In this document: one piece after another, positions 1-8,068 of the stretch | Layout of the letters: every line of letters begins with the position of its first letter | How positions within the stretch are numbered: position 1 is the first letter of the stretch | NCBI GenBank assembly: GCA_945957365.1 | Contig: CAMFKI010000027.1 | Location: forward strand, 1-46,057 | Direction of reading: 5' to 3' | Source of the DNA: an uncultured Alphaproteobacteria bacterium | GTDB lineage: Bacteria; Pseudomonadota; Alphaproteobacteria; Rhizobiales; Aestuariivirgaceae | DNA length: 46,057 nucleotides | Translations under genes and position numbers: made by a program | The notes under the pieces: generated by a model | The model's input: the letters and a program-made list of their open reading frames with translations, nothing else | The model's database searches: none | Told to the model about the DNA's origin: nothing

Positions 1-39
1 AACACCACCTTAGCAGTGTCGCACTTGTGGCGTGAATCA

Positions 40-102
40 AAGGGGCCCCGCTTTGGCCGCTGAACGCGTTGAAAGCTGGGTCCCGGCTTTCGCCGGGATG
101 AC
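40..102. repeat. Intergenic inverted repeat, family A (degenerate copy)
   Basis: The right arm at 73-102 is nearly identical to the right arm of the perfect copy at 22551-22629 (one change, GCTGGG for GCGGGG). The left arm at about 42-53 survives only as a GGCCCCGCTTT-like remnant. It lies just downstream of the rlmN stop, so transcripts of rlmN would end with it. Bases 1-39 show nothing recognisable. Confidence 0.7.
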
Positions 103-123
103 GTCAATCAGGGGCGGGGACGC

Positions 124-1317
124 CTAGGGAGACGCATCCAGCGCCAGGCGTTCCTTGGCGCGCAGCTTCTGGCTTTCGCTCTTCAACTGGCCGCAGGCGG
201 CCATGATGTCGCGCCCGCGCGGCGTCCTCACCGGCGAGGCATAGCCCGCGCGGTTGAGGATTTCGGCGAAGACCTCGATCGTGTCCCAGTCCGAGCACTC
301 ATACTGCGTGCCGGGCCAGGGGTTGAACGGGATCAGGTTCACCTTGGCGGGAATGCCCTTCAGCAGCTGCACGAGGCGCTTGGCATCGGCGGGCGTGTCG
401 TTGACGCCCTTCAGCATCACGTATTCGAAGGTGATGCGGCGGGCGTTGGAGGCGCCGGGATAGCTGCGGCAGGCGGCGAGCAGTTCCTTGATCGGGTACT
501 TCTTGTTGAGCGGCACCAGCCTGTCGCGGATCTCGTCGGTCGTGCCGTGGAGCGAGATCGCCAGCATGGTGCCGATCTCGTCGCCGGCGCGCTGGATTTC
601 GGGCACGACGCCCGAGGTCGACAGCGTGATGCGGCGCTTCGACAGCGAGATGCCCTCGCCGTCGGAGACGATCTCCATCGCGTCCTTCACGTTGTCGAAA
701 TTATAGAGCGGCTCGCCCATGCCCATGAGCACGACGTTGGTGATGTAGCGGCCGCCGAGCGGCGGGGTGGGATTGGCCTCGATGTCCTGCGGCCAGTCCT
801 TCACGCGGTCGCGCGCCGTCATCACCTGCGCCACGATCTCGCCCGCGGTGAGGTTACGCACGAGCTTCTGCGTGCCGGTGTGGCAGAAGGTGCAGGTCAG
901 CGTGCAGCCGACCTGGGAGGAAATGCACAGCGTGCCGCGGTCTTCCTCGGGGATGTACACCATCTCCACCTCGTGGCGCGCGCCGCGCTCGTCGGGGGCC
1001 AGCCGCAGCAGCCACTTCTTGGTGCCGTCGTTCGAGGTCTGCTCGGTGACGATCTCCGGCCGGCCGATGACGAAGGTCTCGTCCAGCCGCTGGCGCAGGT
1101 CCCGGGCGATGTTGGTCATCTCGGCAAAGGAGGTGACGCCGCGGTGGTAGAGCCAGTGCCACACCTGGCCGGCGCGCATGCGGCGCTGCTTCTCCGGCAC
1201 GCCGGCGCGGCCCATGGCATCGGCGAGGCCCTCGCGCGTCAGCCCGATGAGCGAGGGGCGCGGGTCGTTCGGGATATAGCGCGGCGGCGCTTCAACGGTG
1301 GACAGGAGCGTGGTCAT
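124..1317 (-). CDS. rlmN: 23S rRNA (adenine(2503)-C(2))-methyltransferase RlmN
   Basis: Radical-SAM enzyme that methylates C2 of A2503 in 23S rRNA (and A37 of some tRNAs) in the cytoplasm. The radical-SAM cluster motif CTLTCTFC gives Cys138, 142 and 145 when counted from the chosen start. A C-terminal AACGQL carries the second conserved cysteine used in the methyl-carrier mechanism. A GMGEPLYNF segment and the STSGVVP segment are typical of the family. The protein is 397 aa, the normal length. I chose the ATG at 1317, giving MTTLLSTVEAPP, rather than the in-frame ATG at 1335, which would add six unconserved residues. It is a single gene, convergent with nothing visible, and is followed by a family A inverted repeat. 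Confidence 0.95.
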   Translation of the reverse strand: MTTLLSTVEAPPRYIPNDPRPSLIGLTREGLADAMGRAGVPEKQRRMRAGQVWHWLYHRGVTSFAEMTNIARDLRQRLDETFVIGRPEIVTEQTSNDGTKKWLLRLAPDERGARHEVEMVYIPEEDRGTLCISSQVGCTLTCTFCHTGTQKLVRNLTAGEIVAQVMTARDRVKDWPQDIEANPTPPLGGRYITNVVLMGMGEPLYNFDNVKDAMEIVSDGEGISLSKRRITLSTSGVVPEIQRAGDEIGTMLAISLHGTTDEIRDRLVPLNKKYPIKELLAACRSYPGASNARRITFEYVMLKGVNDTPADAKRLVQLLKGIPAKVNLIPFNPWPGTQYECSDWDTIEVFAEILNRAGYASPVRTPRGRDIMAACGQLKSESQKLRAKERLALDASP

Positions 1318-1377
1318 GGACCGGGCCCATAGCATGAAATCGAGCGGAAATGCGAGCGAGCCCCTGAAATAGGGGCT

Positions 1378-2118
1378 TCAGGGGTCCTTGACCAGAGCCA
1401 CCATGGGGCCGAGCGGGGCAAATCCGTCATTGCGGCCCAGTTCCGGGGCGTAGAGGCTGGAGATCGAACCGTCGAGGTACAGGGCGTTGGCGCAGCCGAG
1501 CTTGTCCTTGAACAGGCTGGCGAAGCTGTGGAAATTCACATAGGTCTCGCTGATGACGAAGATCAGCGTGTGATCGTCGGGCGCGCCGACGCCGTTGCGC
1601 CGCTGCAGCGAGGTGCCATCGGCGGAAAACTTGGGGTGGATCTGCCCGTCCACCACCAGCATGGGCCCGGACTGGCTGGCGAATTGCGGATGCAGTCCGG
1701 AAGCCGCGAAGGCCTCGGTTTCCATCACGCCGCCCTTGTTGCCGTCGATGAAGAACACGCCGTTGGGCTTCATGTGGAAGTTGCCGGGCCCGTCGCGGCG
1801 GTTGAGCTTGCGCTCGGTCCTGCCGTCCTCGACATAGAGGCCCACGGGCTTCAGGTCGTCGCCGTACATGCCGGCATTCATGCCGAAGGCGAGGCTCTGG
1901 CCCTTGCCGGCCAGCGCCGAGGACAGGGCCTGGAAGGCGCCATAGGGCTCGCCCTTGTCGTCGAGGCTGAACAGGCGCAGGTGATCCTTGCGCAGGTCGA
2001 AGCGGCAGACCGTGTAATTGTTGCCGTCATAGCTTTCCGCCTCGCAGGCGGCCTCGGCGCGTGCCGCGCCAAGCAGCACGGCCAGCACGAAAAGCCACAG
2101 CCGGCAGGCTCCGCCCAT
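1378..2118 (-). CDS. Secreted phosphodiester glycosidase-like (DUF2233) protein
   Basis: 246 aa with a signal peptide (about residues 1-23, hydrophobic core LWLFVLAVLLGAA, cleavage near ARAEA). The rest is one DUF2233 / phosphodiester glycosidase domain. Recognisable features are the AFGMNAGMY segment, KPNGVFFI, a QSGPMLVVDG segment and the C-terminal CANALYLDGSISSLY, which carry the conserved Asn, Gly and Asp residues of this fold. Human NAGPA, which removes GlcNAc from a phosphodiester, is a distant member, but bacterial substrates are mostly unknown and may be cell-envelope polymers. It lies 2 bp from the IalB-like gene upstream (2121), so the two periplasmic proteins are probably co-transcribed. 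The exact substrate cannot be read from the sequence. Confidence 0.85.
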   Translation of the reverse strand: MGGACRLWLFVLAVLLGAARAEAACEAESYDGNNYTVCRFDLRKDHLRLFSLDDKGEPYGAFQALSSALAGKGQSLAFGMNAGMYGDDLKPVGLYVEDGRTERKLNRRDGPGNFHMKPNGVFFIDGNKGGVMETEAFAASGLHPQFASQSGPMLVVDGQIHPKFSADGTSLQRRNGVGAPDDHTLIFVISETYVNFHSFASLFKDKLGCANALYLDGSISSLYAPELGRNDGFAPLGPMVALVKDP

Positions 2119-2120
2119 GG

Positions 2121-2639
2121 CTACTTGCAGGCCTTGTCGATGGCGGCGAGGGCCGAGGAGATGCCCTGCAGCGAATAGGTATCCTCGGTGGTCTTGCCGC
2201 GCCAGGAGGTGCCCTTCACCTTCAGCGACTTGCCGTTCTTCATGGCGGCGACGATCTTCTTGTCGCTGCCCGTATCCACCCAGGCGGTGTCGCCCTTGGA
2301 GAACATGTCATAGCTCTGGTCGTCGATCGTCAGCTTGACGGGTTCGCCCTCCTTGAAGGGATAGCCGATGATGGTGGAGACCTCGCCCTTCACGGGGGGC
2401 TTGCGGCCCGGCATGTTGGTGACGAGGAAGAAGGCGGGATCGCGCTTCACGCCCTTGGGATCGGTCGCCTTCGGCGCCGACGAGACGTAGCAGACCTTCG
2501 AGTCGGCCGCGTCATAGGCATAGGCCACCCAATCCTGGAAGGCCCCGATCTGCTTGGGTTGATTGTCCGCATGGGCGACGCCCGCGGTGAGGACGGAAAG
2601 GGAGAGCGCAACCGCGCCCGAGCGCATCAGGTGATTCAT
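2121..2639 (-). CDS. IalB-family (invasion-associated locus B) periplasmic protein
   Basis: 172 aa with a signal peptide ending near VAHA (residues 21-24). The mature protein matches the alphaproteobacterial IalB family: an early GAFQDWVAY segment, KVCYVSSAP around Cys50, an FFLVTNMPG strand, and a lone C-terminal Cys171 that could pair with Cys50 in a disulfide. In Bartonella, IalB is linked to erythrocyte entry. In free-living relatives the function is unknown, so the name should not be read as evidence of virulence. It is first in a two-gene unit with the DUF2233 gene, 2 bp apart. Confidence 0.85.
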   Translation of the reverse strand: MNHLMRSGAVALSLSVLTAGVAHADNQPKQIGAFQDWVAYAYDAADSKVCYVSSAPKATDPKGVKRDPAFFLVTNMPGRKPPVKGEVSTIIGYPFKEGEPVKLTIDDQSYDMFSKGDTAWVDTGSDKKIVAAMKNGKSLKVKGTSWRGKTTEDTYSLQGISSALAAIDKACK

Positions 2640-2731
2640 CCGGGGAACCTTAATCGTGGCCGTGAGGGAAATCCAATGGGCAAGGATTCCGGCCCAATTT
2701 TGTCCTTCGGAACGGCTGGCCGGATGGATTA

Positions 2732-2742
2732 TTGCAGCGCAA
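2732..2742. promoter_or_regulatory. TTGC/GCAA palindrome upstream of the acyl-CoA dehydrogenase
   Basis: TTGCAGCGCAA, followed by CAGGCATTGCGC, 46 bp before the dehydrogenase start. The same palindrome recurs at 17351, 17456, 35405 and, with changes, 40695. I infer a protein-binding site. TGC-rich palindromes of this sort have been attributed to PhaR in alphaproteobacteria, but the assignment here is a guess. Confidence 0.4.
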
Positions 2743-2788
2743 CAGGCATTGCGCTAGCGTTTTGCCTCATTCGTGAGGATTTTCGATT

Positions 2789-4456
2789 ATGGCGGCAGTG
2801 GAAAGCGAAATGGCATCAACGGTTTGCGTGGCCAATCTGGTGAGCCATCTCGACCATGCGGCGACCGCCGTGGAGACCCTTCTCGGCCGGGCGAAGGGGC
2901 GCATCGCGGAACGCGTCATGCCGGGCGGCAAGATCAATTCGCGTCTTCTGGACGAGGAGCAGCATGCCGCCCACGGTTTGGCCTGGCTCGCCACCTATGC
3001 CGCGACGCTGCGCGAACTCGCCCATTTCGCCGGCCGCCTCGAGGCCCAAGGCAGGCTGGGCGAGGCCGAGCAGCTGACCACCCAGATCGCGGCGGGCGAA
3101 TATCTGAACCAGGTCGCCGGCGGCATCCCGATGAACCAGGGGGAATTCCTGCGGCTGACCGAGCTCGGCCTCACGCGGAGCGAGACGGCGGGCCTCCACG
3201 ACCTCGTGCTGGCGGAGCGCGGCAACACGGCGCCCGCCCGGCGTCGGCTGGTCGAGCTGATCGCCGACGGCAATTTCGGCGCCGCGGGCCTCGACGAAAC
3301 GCTGTCCGAGATGCGCGAGACGATGCGCCGCTTCGTCGAGACCAGGGTGGCGCCCAACGCCCACCAGTGGCACCTCGACAATGAATATGTGCCGATGGAG
3401 ATCGTCGAGGAGCTGGCCGAGCTCGGCGTCTTCGCGCTCACCCTGCCGGAAGCGCATGGCGGTCTCGGCCTCTCCAAGGAATCGATGTGCGTGGTCTCGG
3501 AAGAGCTGTCGCGCGGCTGGATCGCGGTCGGCTCGCTCGGCACCCGCGCCGAGATCGCCTGCGAGCTGATCCTGTGCGGCGGCACAAGGGAGCAGAAGGA
3601 CTACTGGCTGCCGAAGATCGCCTCGGGCGAGATCCTGCCCACCGCCGTCTTCACCGAACCCAACACCGGCTCCGACCTCGGATCGCTCAGGACGCGCGCG
3701 GTGCGCGATGGCGATGTCTACAAGGTGACCGGCAACAAGACCTGGATCACGCACCCGGTGCGCGCCGACGTGATGACGCTGCTGGCCCGCACCAATCCGG
3801 ACGAGACGGGCTACAAGGGCCTCTCGATGTTCCTTGCCGAGAAGCCGCGCGGCACGGACGAGAACCCGTTCCCGGCCAGGGGCATGACGGGCGGCGAGAT
3901 CGAGGTGCTCGGCTATCGCGGCATGAAGGAATACGAGATCCGCTTCGAGGATTTCGAGGTCAAGGCGGAGAACCTCCTTGGCGGCATCGAGGGCCAGGGC
4001 TTCAAGCAGCTGATGCAGACCTTCGAGGCCGCTCGAATCCAGACCGCGGCGCGTGCGGTCGGCGTGGCGCAGTCGGCCCTCGATATCGGGCTCAAATATG
4101 CGACCGAGCGTTCGCAGTTCGGCAAGCCCATCATCCATTTCCCGCGCATCGCCGACAAGCTGGCGCTGATGGCGGCGGAGGTGATGGCGGCGCGCCAGCT
4201 GACGCTTTATGCGGCGCGCGAGAAGGATGCCGGACGGCGCTGCGATCTCGAGGCCGGCATGGCGAAGCTGCTGGGGGCCCGCGTCGCCTGGGCGGCGGCC
4301 GACAATGCACTGCAGATCCACGGCGGCAATGGCTTCGCGCTCGAATACCAGATCAGCCGCGTGCTGTGCGATGCGCGCATCCTCAACATCTTCGAGGGCG
4401 CGGCGGAAATCCAGGCGCAGGTGATCGCGCGAAGGCTGCTGGAAGGTGGCAATTGA
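2789..4456 (+). CDS. mcd: Acyl-CoA dehydrogenase, probable (2S)-methylsuccinyl-CoA dehydrogenase
   Basis: FAD enzyme of 555 aa. Residues 1 to about 170 form an extra N-terminal domain containing GGIPMNQGE. The acyl-CoA dehydrogenase core begins near residue 173 and has TEPNTGSDLGS (about 288), ERSQFGKPI (about 440) and a C-terminal IHGGNGF followed by FEGAAEIQ (about 533). Ordinary members are about 380 aa. The long N-terminal domain and total length match (2S)-methylsuccinyl-CoA dehydrogenase of the ethylmalonyl-CoA pathway, which oxidises methylsuccinyl-CoA to mesaconyl-CoA during growth on C2 units. The family is certain; the Mcd assignment rests on length and the N-terminal domain and could be wrong. 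The start ATG follows GTGAGG. A TTGCAGCGCAA palindrome lies upstream. No other ethylmalonyl-CoA pathway gene is in the window. Confidence 0.75.
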   Translation: MAAVESEMASTVCVANLVSHLDHAATAVETLLGRAKGRIAERVMPGGKINSRLLDEEQHAAHGLAWLATYAATLRELAHFAGRLEAQGRLGEAEQLTTQIAAGEYLNQVAGGIPMNQGEFLRLTELGLTRSETAGLHDLVLAERGNTAPARRRLVELIADGNFGAAGLDETLSEMRETMRRFVETRVAPNAHQWHLDNEYVPMEIVEELAELGVFALTLPEAHGGLGLSKESMCVVSEELSRGWIAVGSLGTRAEIACELILCGGTREQKDYWLPKIASGEILPTAVFTEPNTGSDLGSLRTRAVRDGDVYKVTGNKTWITHPVRADVMTLLARTNPDETGYKGLSMFLAEKPRGTDENPFPARGMTGGEIEVLGYRGMKEYEIRFEDFEVKAENLLGGIEGQGFKQLMQTFEAARIQTAARAVGVAQSALDIGLKYATERSQFGKPIIHFPRIADKLALMAAEVMAARQLTLYAAREKDAGRRCDLEAGMAKLLGARVAWAAADNALQIHGGNGFALEYQISRVLCDARILNIFEGAAEIQAQVIARRLLEGGN

Positions 4457-4475
4457 TGAATCAGCGCCGCGAATC

Positions 4476-4530
4476 CTTCGCCCGTCCCTGCGGGATGGGA
4501 GAAGGTGGCCGACAGGCCGGATGAGGGCCC
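4476..4530. repeat. Intergenic repeat, family B, running into an SDR gene
   Basis: Contains GGGAGAAGGTGGCC, then GACAGGCCGGATGAGGG, the same words as at 14933-14989 and 19697-19748. It fills the whole gap between the dehydrogenase and the SDR and supplies a GTG (4505) that could be misread as the SDR start. Confidence 0.75.
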
Positions 4531-4534
4531 GTTC

Positions 4535-5365
4535 TTGACCCGCAGCATTCTCATCACCGGCTGCTCCAGCGGCATCGGCTGGACCTGTGCGCTGGGGATG
4601 AAGCAGCGCGGCTGGCGGGTTTTCGCGACGGCGCGCAAAGCGGATGACCTCGCGCGGCTGGAAGCCGAAGGCGTCGAGGCTCTCTATCTCGACTATGCCG
4701 AGCCACCGTCCGTCGCCGCCTGCGCTGCCGAGGTGGCGCGCCGCACCGGCGGAAAGCTTGATGCGCTGTTCAACAACGGCGCCTTCGGCCAGCCCGGCGC
4801 CGTCGAGGACCTGACGCGCGCGGTGCTGGAGGCGCAGTTCGCCTGCAACGTCTTCGGCTGGCACCAGCTGACCACGGCCTGCCTGCCGCTGATGCGGGCC
4901 AATGGCGCGGGCCGCATCGTGCAGTGCTCGTCGGTGCTGGGCCTCGTCGCGCTCAAGTGGCGCGGCGCCTACAACGCGTCGAAATTCGCGGTCGAGGCCC
5001 TGGCCGACACGCTCAGGCTCGAACTGCGCGGCAGCGGCATCTTAGTCTCGCTGATCGAACCCGGCCCGATCACCAGCAAGTTCGTCGAAACCTCGCTGAA
5101 GAATTTCGAAGCCAACATCGACGAGGCGTCCTCGCACCACCGGCAAGCCTATGCGAAGCAGCGCGCCAGGCTGGGGCGCGGCGGCTCGGCGCGCTACAAG
5201 CTGGGGCCCGAGGCGGTGCTGGAAAAGCTGGTCGATGCCGTCGAGTCGCCGCACCCCAGGGCGCGCTACTACGTGACCAGGCCCACGCACTACATGGCGG
5301 TGGCCCGCCGCATCCTGCCGCAGCGCCTCCTCGACTACGTGCTCGACAAGGCGTCCGATCAATAG
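4535..5365 (+). CDS. SDR-family oxidoreductase
   Basis: Classical short-chain dehydrogenase, 276 aa. It has the nucleotide-binding TGCSSGIG near the N-terminus, NNGAFG in place of the usual NNAG, the catalytic serine in CSSVLG, and the active-site YNASK. The reaction is NAD(P)-dependent oxidation or reduction of an alcohol or carbonyl; the substrate is unknown. I prefer the TTG at 4535 (LTRSILITG), where the fold begins, with GAGGG 9 bp before it. The in-frame GTG at 4505 would add ten residues encoded entirely by a dispersed intergenic repeat. The gene follows the acyl-CoA dehydrogenase in the same direction with 78 bp between them, so co-transcription is possible. Confidence 0.85.
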   Translation: MTRSILITGCSSGIGWTCALGMKQRGWRVFATARKADDLARLEAEGVEALYLDYAEPPSVAACAAEVARRTGGKLDALFNNGAFGQPGAVEDLTRAVLEAQFACNVFGWHQLTTACLPLMRANGAGRIVQCSSVLGLVALKWRGAYNASKFAVEALADTLRLELRGSGILVSLIEPGPITSKFVETSLKNFEANIDEASSHHRQAYAKQRARLGRGGSARYKLGPEAVLEKLVDAVESPHPRARYYVTRPTHYMAVARRILPQRLLDYVLDKASDQ

Positions 5366-5447
5366 CGGCCGCGCGCTTTCGCGCCTTGACGGGAACCCGC
5401 GCTGCCGCCATGGGTTGGCCCACACATCGGGAATTCCGGAGCCAGCC

Positions 5448-5633
5448 TTGTTCTTCCAGTATCTGAGTTACGTCGCGACGGCGGCCGTGGCGGTCGTGCT
5501 GCTCATGGGTCTCGCCAACATGTTCCGCCGCGGACCCGCCAATCGCTCGCAGATGCTGATGCGCTGGCGCGTCGGGCTGCAGGCGGTGGCCATCGTCATC
5601 CTGATGGCGGCCTTCTATTTCACCCACCGGTAG
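5448..5633 (+). CDS. HIG1-type twin transmembrane protein
   Basis: Small inner-membrane protein of 61 aa with two predicted helices. The first (YVATAAVAVVLLMGLANMF) is followed by a basic loop, RRGPANRSQMLMRWRVGLQ, and a second helix AVAIVILMAAFYF. The loop motif NRSQxLMRWRVGLQ is characteristic of the HIG_1_N family, related to the respiratory supercomplex factors Rcf1/HIG1. Its alphaproteobacterial role is not settled. I chose TTG at 5448 because CCGGAG lies 7 bp before it. A longer TTG start at 5415 would add eleven non-hydrophobic residues. Confidence 0.8.
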   Translation: MFFQYLSYVATAAVAVVLLMGLANMFRRGPANRSQMLMRWRVGLQAVAIVILMAAFYFTHR

Positions 5634-5692
5634 AGCTTGAAGTCACCTCGCGGCCTTCCTATCTATCTGCCCGTTTGGCGGAGGGATTGCCG

Positions 5693-6040
5693 ATGGCTGT
5701 CACGGCTGACGAATTCACGGTGAGGGAGAAGTTCTTTCCCAAGCTCGCCCGCGTTCTGGCGCGGGTGCCGCTGGCGGACGAGCTGGTGGCGGCCTATTAC
5801 GCCGCCTTCGACCGCGCCACGCCGCTGAAGGCCAAGGGCATCCTCATCGGCGCGCTCGCCTATTTCGTGCTGCCGATCGACGCCATTCCCGATTTCGTGC
5901 TCGGCCTCGGCTTCACCGACGACATGGCGGTGCTGCTCGCCGCCTACAACGTGGTGCGCAACCACGTGACGGAGGATCACCGCCGCCGCGCGCGTGACAC
6001 CATCGCGAGGCTCAGGGCCGGCGCACCCATTTCCGCGTGA
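5693..6040 (+). CDS. YkvA-family (DUF1232) membrane protein
   Basis: 115 aa. The centre holds the DUF1232 signature, in which LIGALAYFVLPIDAIPDF is followed by a short hydrophobic stretch and DDMAVLLAAYNVV. The family is widespread, membrane-associated and of unknown function. The ATG at 5693 is preceded by GGAGGG, which decides the start against an in-frame codon at 5675. Its last 29 bp overlap the end of the convergent EamA transporter gene. Confidence 0.85.
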   Translation: MAVTADEFTVREKFFPKLARVLARVPLADELVAAYYAAFDRATPLKAKGILIGALAYFVLPIDAIPDFVLGLGFTDDMAVLLAAYNVVRNHVTEDHRRRARDTIARLRAGAPISA

Positions 6041-6923
6041 CGATCAGCACCGCGCCGGCGCACACCGCCATGCCGGCGATCTGCACCGGCGTCAGCGTTT
6101 CGCCGAACAGGACATAGGCCATCAGCGCCGAGACGCCGGGCACCAGGAAGATGAGGCTCGCCACCCGCCCGACGTCGCCCAGCCGGATCAGCAGCATCAG
6201 CAGCGTGATGGCGCCGAGCGACAGCACGACGACCGACCAGCCCAGCGCGAACCACGCATCGAAGCTGCCGTCGAAGCGCATCTGCTCCATCAGCACCGCA
6301 GGGATCGCGACGGCGATGGTGGCCCCGACATATTGCCAGGCGCCGCCGCTGGCGAGATTGAGCGCCGTGGCGAAGCGCTTCTGGTAGACCGTGCCGAACG
6401 AGATCGACAGCGCGCCCAACACGTTCACCGCCGTCGTCACCGGCGTGATGCCGCCGGCGAAGCCCGACTGCAGCTTTGGCGAGACGACGAGCGCCACGCC
6501 GAGAATGCCGACCGCGAGGCCCAGCCAGTGGCGCAGCGCGATCTTCTCCTTCACCATCCAGGCGGCGAGGATCGCGGTCATCAGCGGCTGCAGCCCGACG
6601 ATCAGCGCCGAGACGCCCGCCGGCATGCCATGCGCCACCGCCCAGTAGACGGGGCCCAGATAGCCGCCATGCAGGAAGGCGCCCGCCACCGTCGCATGGA
6701 AGGCCTGGCGCGGCCCGGGCCATGGCGCCGCCAGCGCCACGGCGATGACGGCGAAGATCCCGCCCGCGATGGGAAAGCGGATGGTCAGGAAGGTCAGCGG
6801 ATCGGCGTGCGGCGCCGACAGCCTTGCAACCACGAAGCCTGTTGCCCACATCAGGACGAAGAGCACGGGTGCTGCGAGGGTGATCAGGCGGGTGGCGGAG
6901 GATTCTTGCATCACGGGTGACAT
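6012..6923 (-). CDS. EamA/DMT-family transporter
   Basis: Inner-membrane protein of about 303 aa with ten predicted helices in two EamA repeats (roughly residues 15-140 and 155-290). The family exports or imports small metabolites, amino acids or nucleotide sugars; no substrate can be read here. Typical features are APVLFVLMWATGF in helix 1, TFLTIRFP in helix 2 and the repeat end MAYVLFGETLTP. The start is uncertain: ATG at 6923 and 6911 are both possible, and an ATG at 6995 would add 24 polar residues. It is transcribed towards, and overlaps by 29 bp, the YkvA gene. Confidence 0.85.
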   Translation of the reverse strand: MSPVMQESSATRLITLAAPVLFVLMWATGFVVARLSAPHADPLTFLTIRFPIAGGIFAVIAVALAAPWPGPRQAFHATVAGAFLHGGYLGPVYWAVAHGMPAGVSALIVGLQPLMTAILAAWMVKEKIALRHWLGLAVGILGVALVVSPKLQSGFAGGITPVTTAVNVLGALSISFGTVYQKRFATALNLASGGAWQYVGATIAVAIPAVLMEQMRFDGSFDAWFALGWSVVVLSLGAITLLMLLIRLGDVGRVASLIFLVPGVSALMAYVLFGETLTPVQIAGMAVCAGAVLIVTRKWVRRP

Positions 6924-7023
6924 TTGCACCGGCAGCCTGCCCGCTGGCGAGCGAAGATTGCGCACGGCAACCATGCCCGGCAATCCTGTGGCCACTGGCG
7001 CAACCTTGGGCTATTGAGCGGCC

Positions 7024-7911
7024 ATGACGGCCAAGCCCCAGGACCAGGGACCGACCATCGCCGCCCTCGTGCGCGAAAGCTTCTACCGGCTGTTCGCCGA
7101 CGAGGCCATTCCGCTTGCCGGCAACATCGCCTTCCGCACCGTGTTCTCGGTGTTCCCCTTTCTCATCTTCCTCACCGCACTCGCCGGCTTCTTCGGCAAT
7201 GACGACCTGGCGGCCGGCATCGTCACCTTCCTCCTCGGCGTCGCGCCGGCGCGCCTCGTCCAGCCGCTGGTGCCGGAGATCCATTCGATCCTCACCGTGC
7301 CGCGCACCGGGCTGCTCTCGATCTCGGCGCTGATCACCATCTGGAGCGCCATGGGCGGGGTGGACAGCGTGCGCGTCGGCCTCAACCGCGCCTATGACAT
7401 CCGCGAAACGCGCAGCCTGTGGTGGCTGTATTTCCAGAACGTGCTGTTCGTCATCGGCTCGGCGATCTTCCTCCTCGCCTTCGCGCTGCTGATCGTCTTC
7501 GCGCCGATCATGATCCAGGTGGCGGAAATCTATGCTCCGGCGCTCAAGGGCCACTTCGTCACCATCGAGCAGCTGCGCTATCCCATCGGCATCACCCTGC
7601 TGACGGCGGGGGTGCTGCTCTGCCACCGCGTGCTGCCGGCCAAGGCGCTGAACGTGCTGGAGATCCTGCCCGGCGTGGTGATGACGGTTGTGGCCTGGGT
7701 GGTCATGTCGTCGGCGTTCTCGATCTATCTCGTCAATTTCAACACCTTCGCCTCCACCTATGCCTCGCTGTCGGGGGTCTTCGCGGCGATGTTCTTCGTC
7801 TATCTGGCGGCGCTCGTGCTGATCCTCGGCGGCGAGGTCAACCGCGTGCTCGAGGTGCGCCGCATCATGCGCTACGAGCGCCACCGCGCCCGCGAGGACG
7901 CGGACGTCTGA
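7024..7911 (+). CDS. YihY/UPF0761 (BrkB-like) membrane protein
   Basis: Integral inner-membrane protein, 295 aa, with about six helices. The N-terminus includes IPLAGNIAFRTVFSVFPF, the conserved first helix region of the YihY family. The C-terminus has YASLSGVFAAMFFVYLAALV followed by LILGGEVNRVLE, its most recognisable signature. The name BrkB comes from an old link to serum resistance in Bordetella that has not held up; the family function is unknown. It is divergent from the EamA gene with about 100 bp between the starts. Confidence 0.9.
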   Translation: MTAKPQDQGPTIAALVRESFYRLFADEAIPLAGNIAFRTVFSVFPFLIFLTALAGFFGNDDLAAGIVTFLLGVAPARLVQPLVPEIHSILTVPRTGLLSISALITIWSAMGGVDSVRVGLNRAYDIRETRSLWWLYFQNVLFVIGSAIFLLAFALLIVFAPIMIQVAEIYAPALKGHFVTIEQLRYPIGITLLTAGVLLCHRVLPAKALNVLEILPGVVMTVVAWVVMSSAFSIYLVNFNTFASTYASLSGVFAAMFFVYLAALVLILGGEVNRVLEVRRIMRYERHRAREDADV

Positions 7912-7986
7912 CCGCCTGCAACCTGCCACCCTTTCGGGCACCGGCCCGCGGCGCTGGGTGATTGTGCGTCACCAGGCATCGCGTGA

Positions 7987-8016
7987 TTGACACGTTGCCG
8001 GTGTTGGGCCGAAACT
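7987..8016 (+). promoter_or_regulatory. Possible sigma-70-type promoter of the betaine operon
   Basis: TTGACA at 7987-7992 is a perfect -35 hexamer; a weak -10 (GAAACT, 8011-8016) follows at 18 bp. It is 52 bp upstream of the binding-protein gene. The -10 is poor, so this is tentative. Confidence 0.35.
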
Positions 8017-8068
8017 ACCCGCCAAGGTCGTCGATTGCAAAGCAGGCGGCCAGCACAGGAGAGGAAAC

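Noticed and set aside
2121..2639. IalB-like gene as a sign of a pathogen
   Set aside because: IalB-family proteins are common in free-living alphaproteobacteria and nothing else here suggests virulence.
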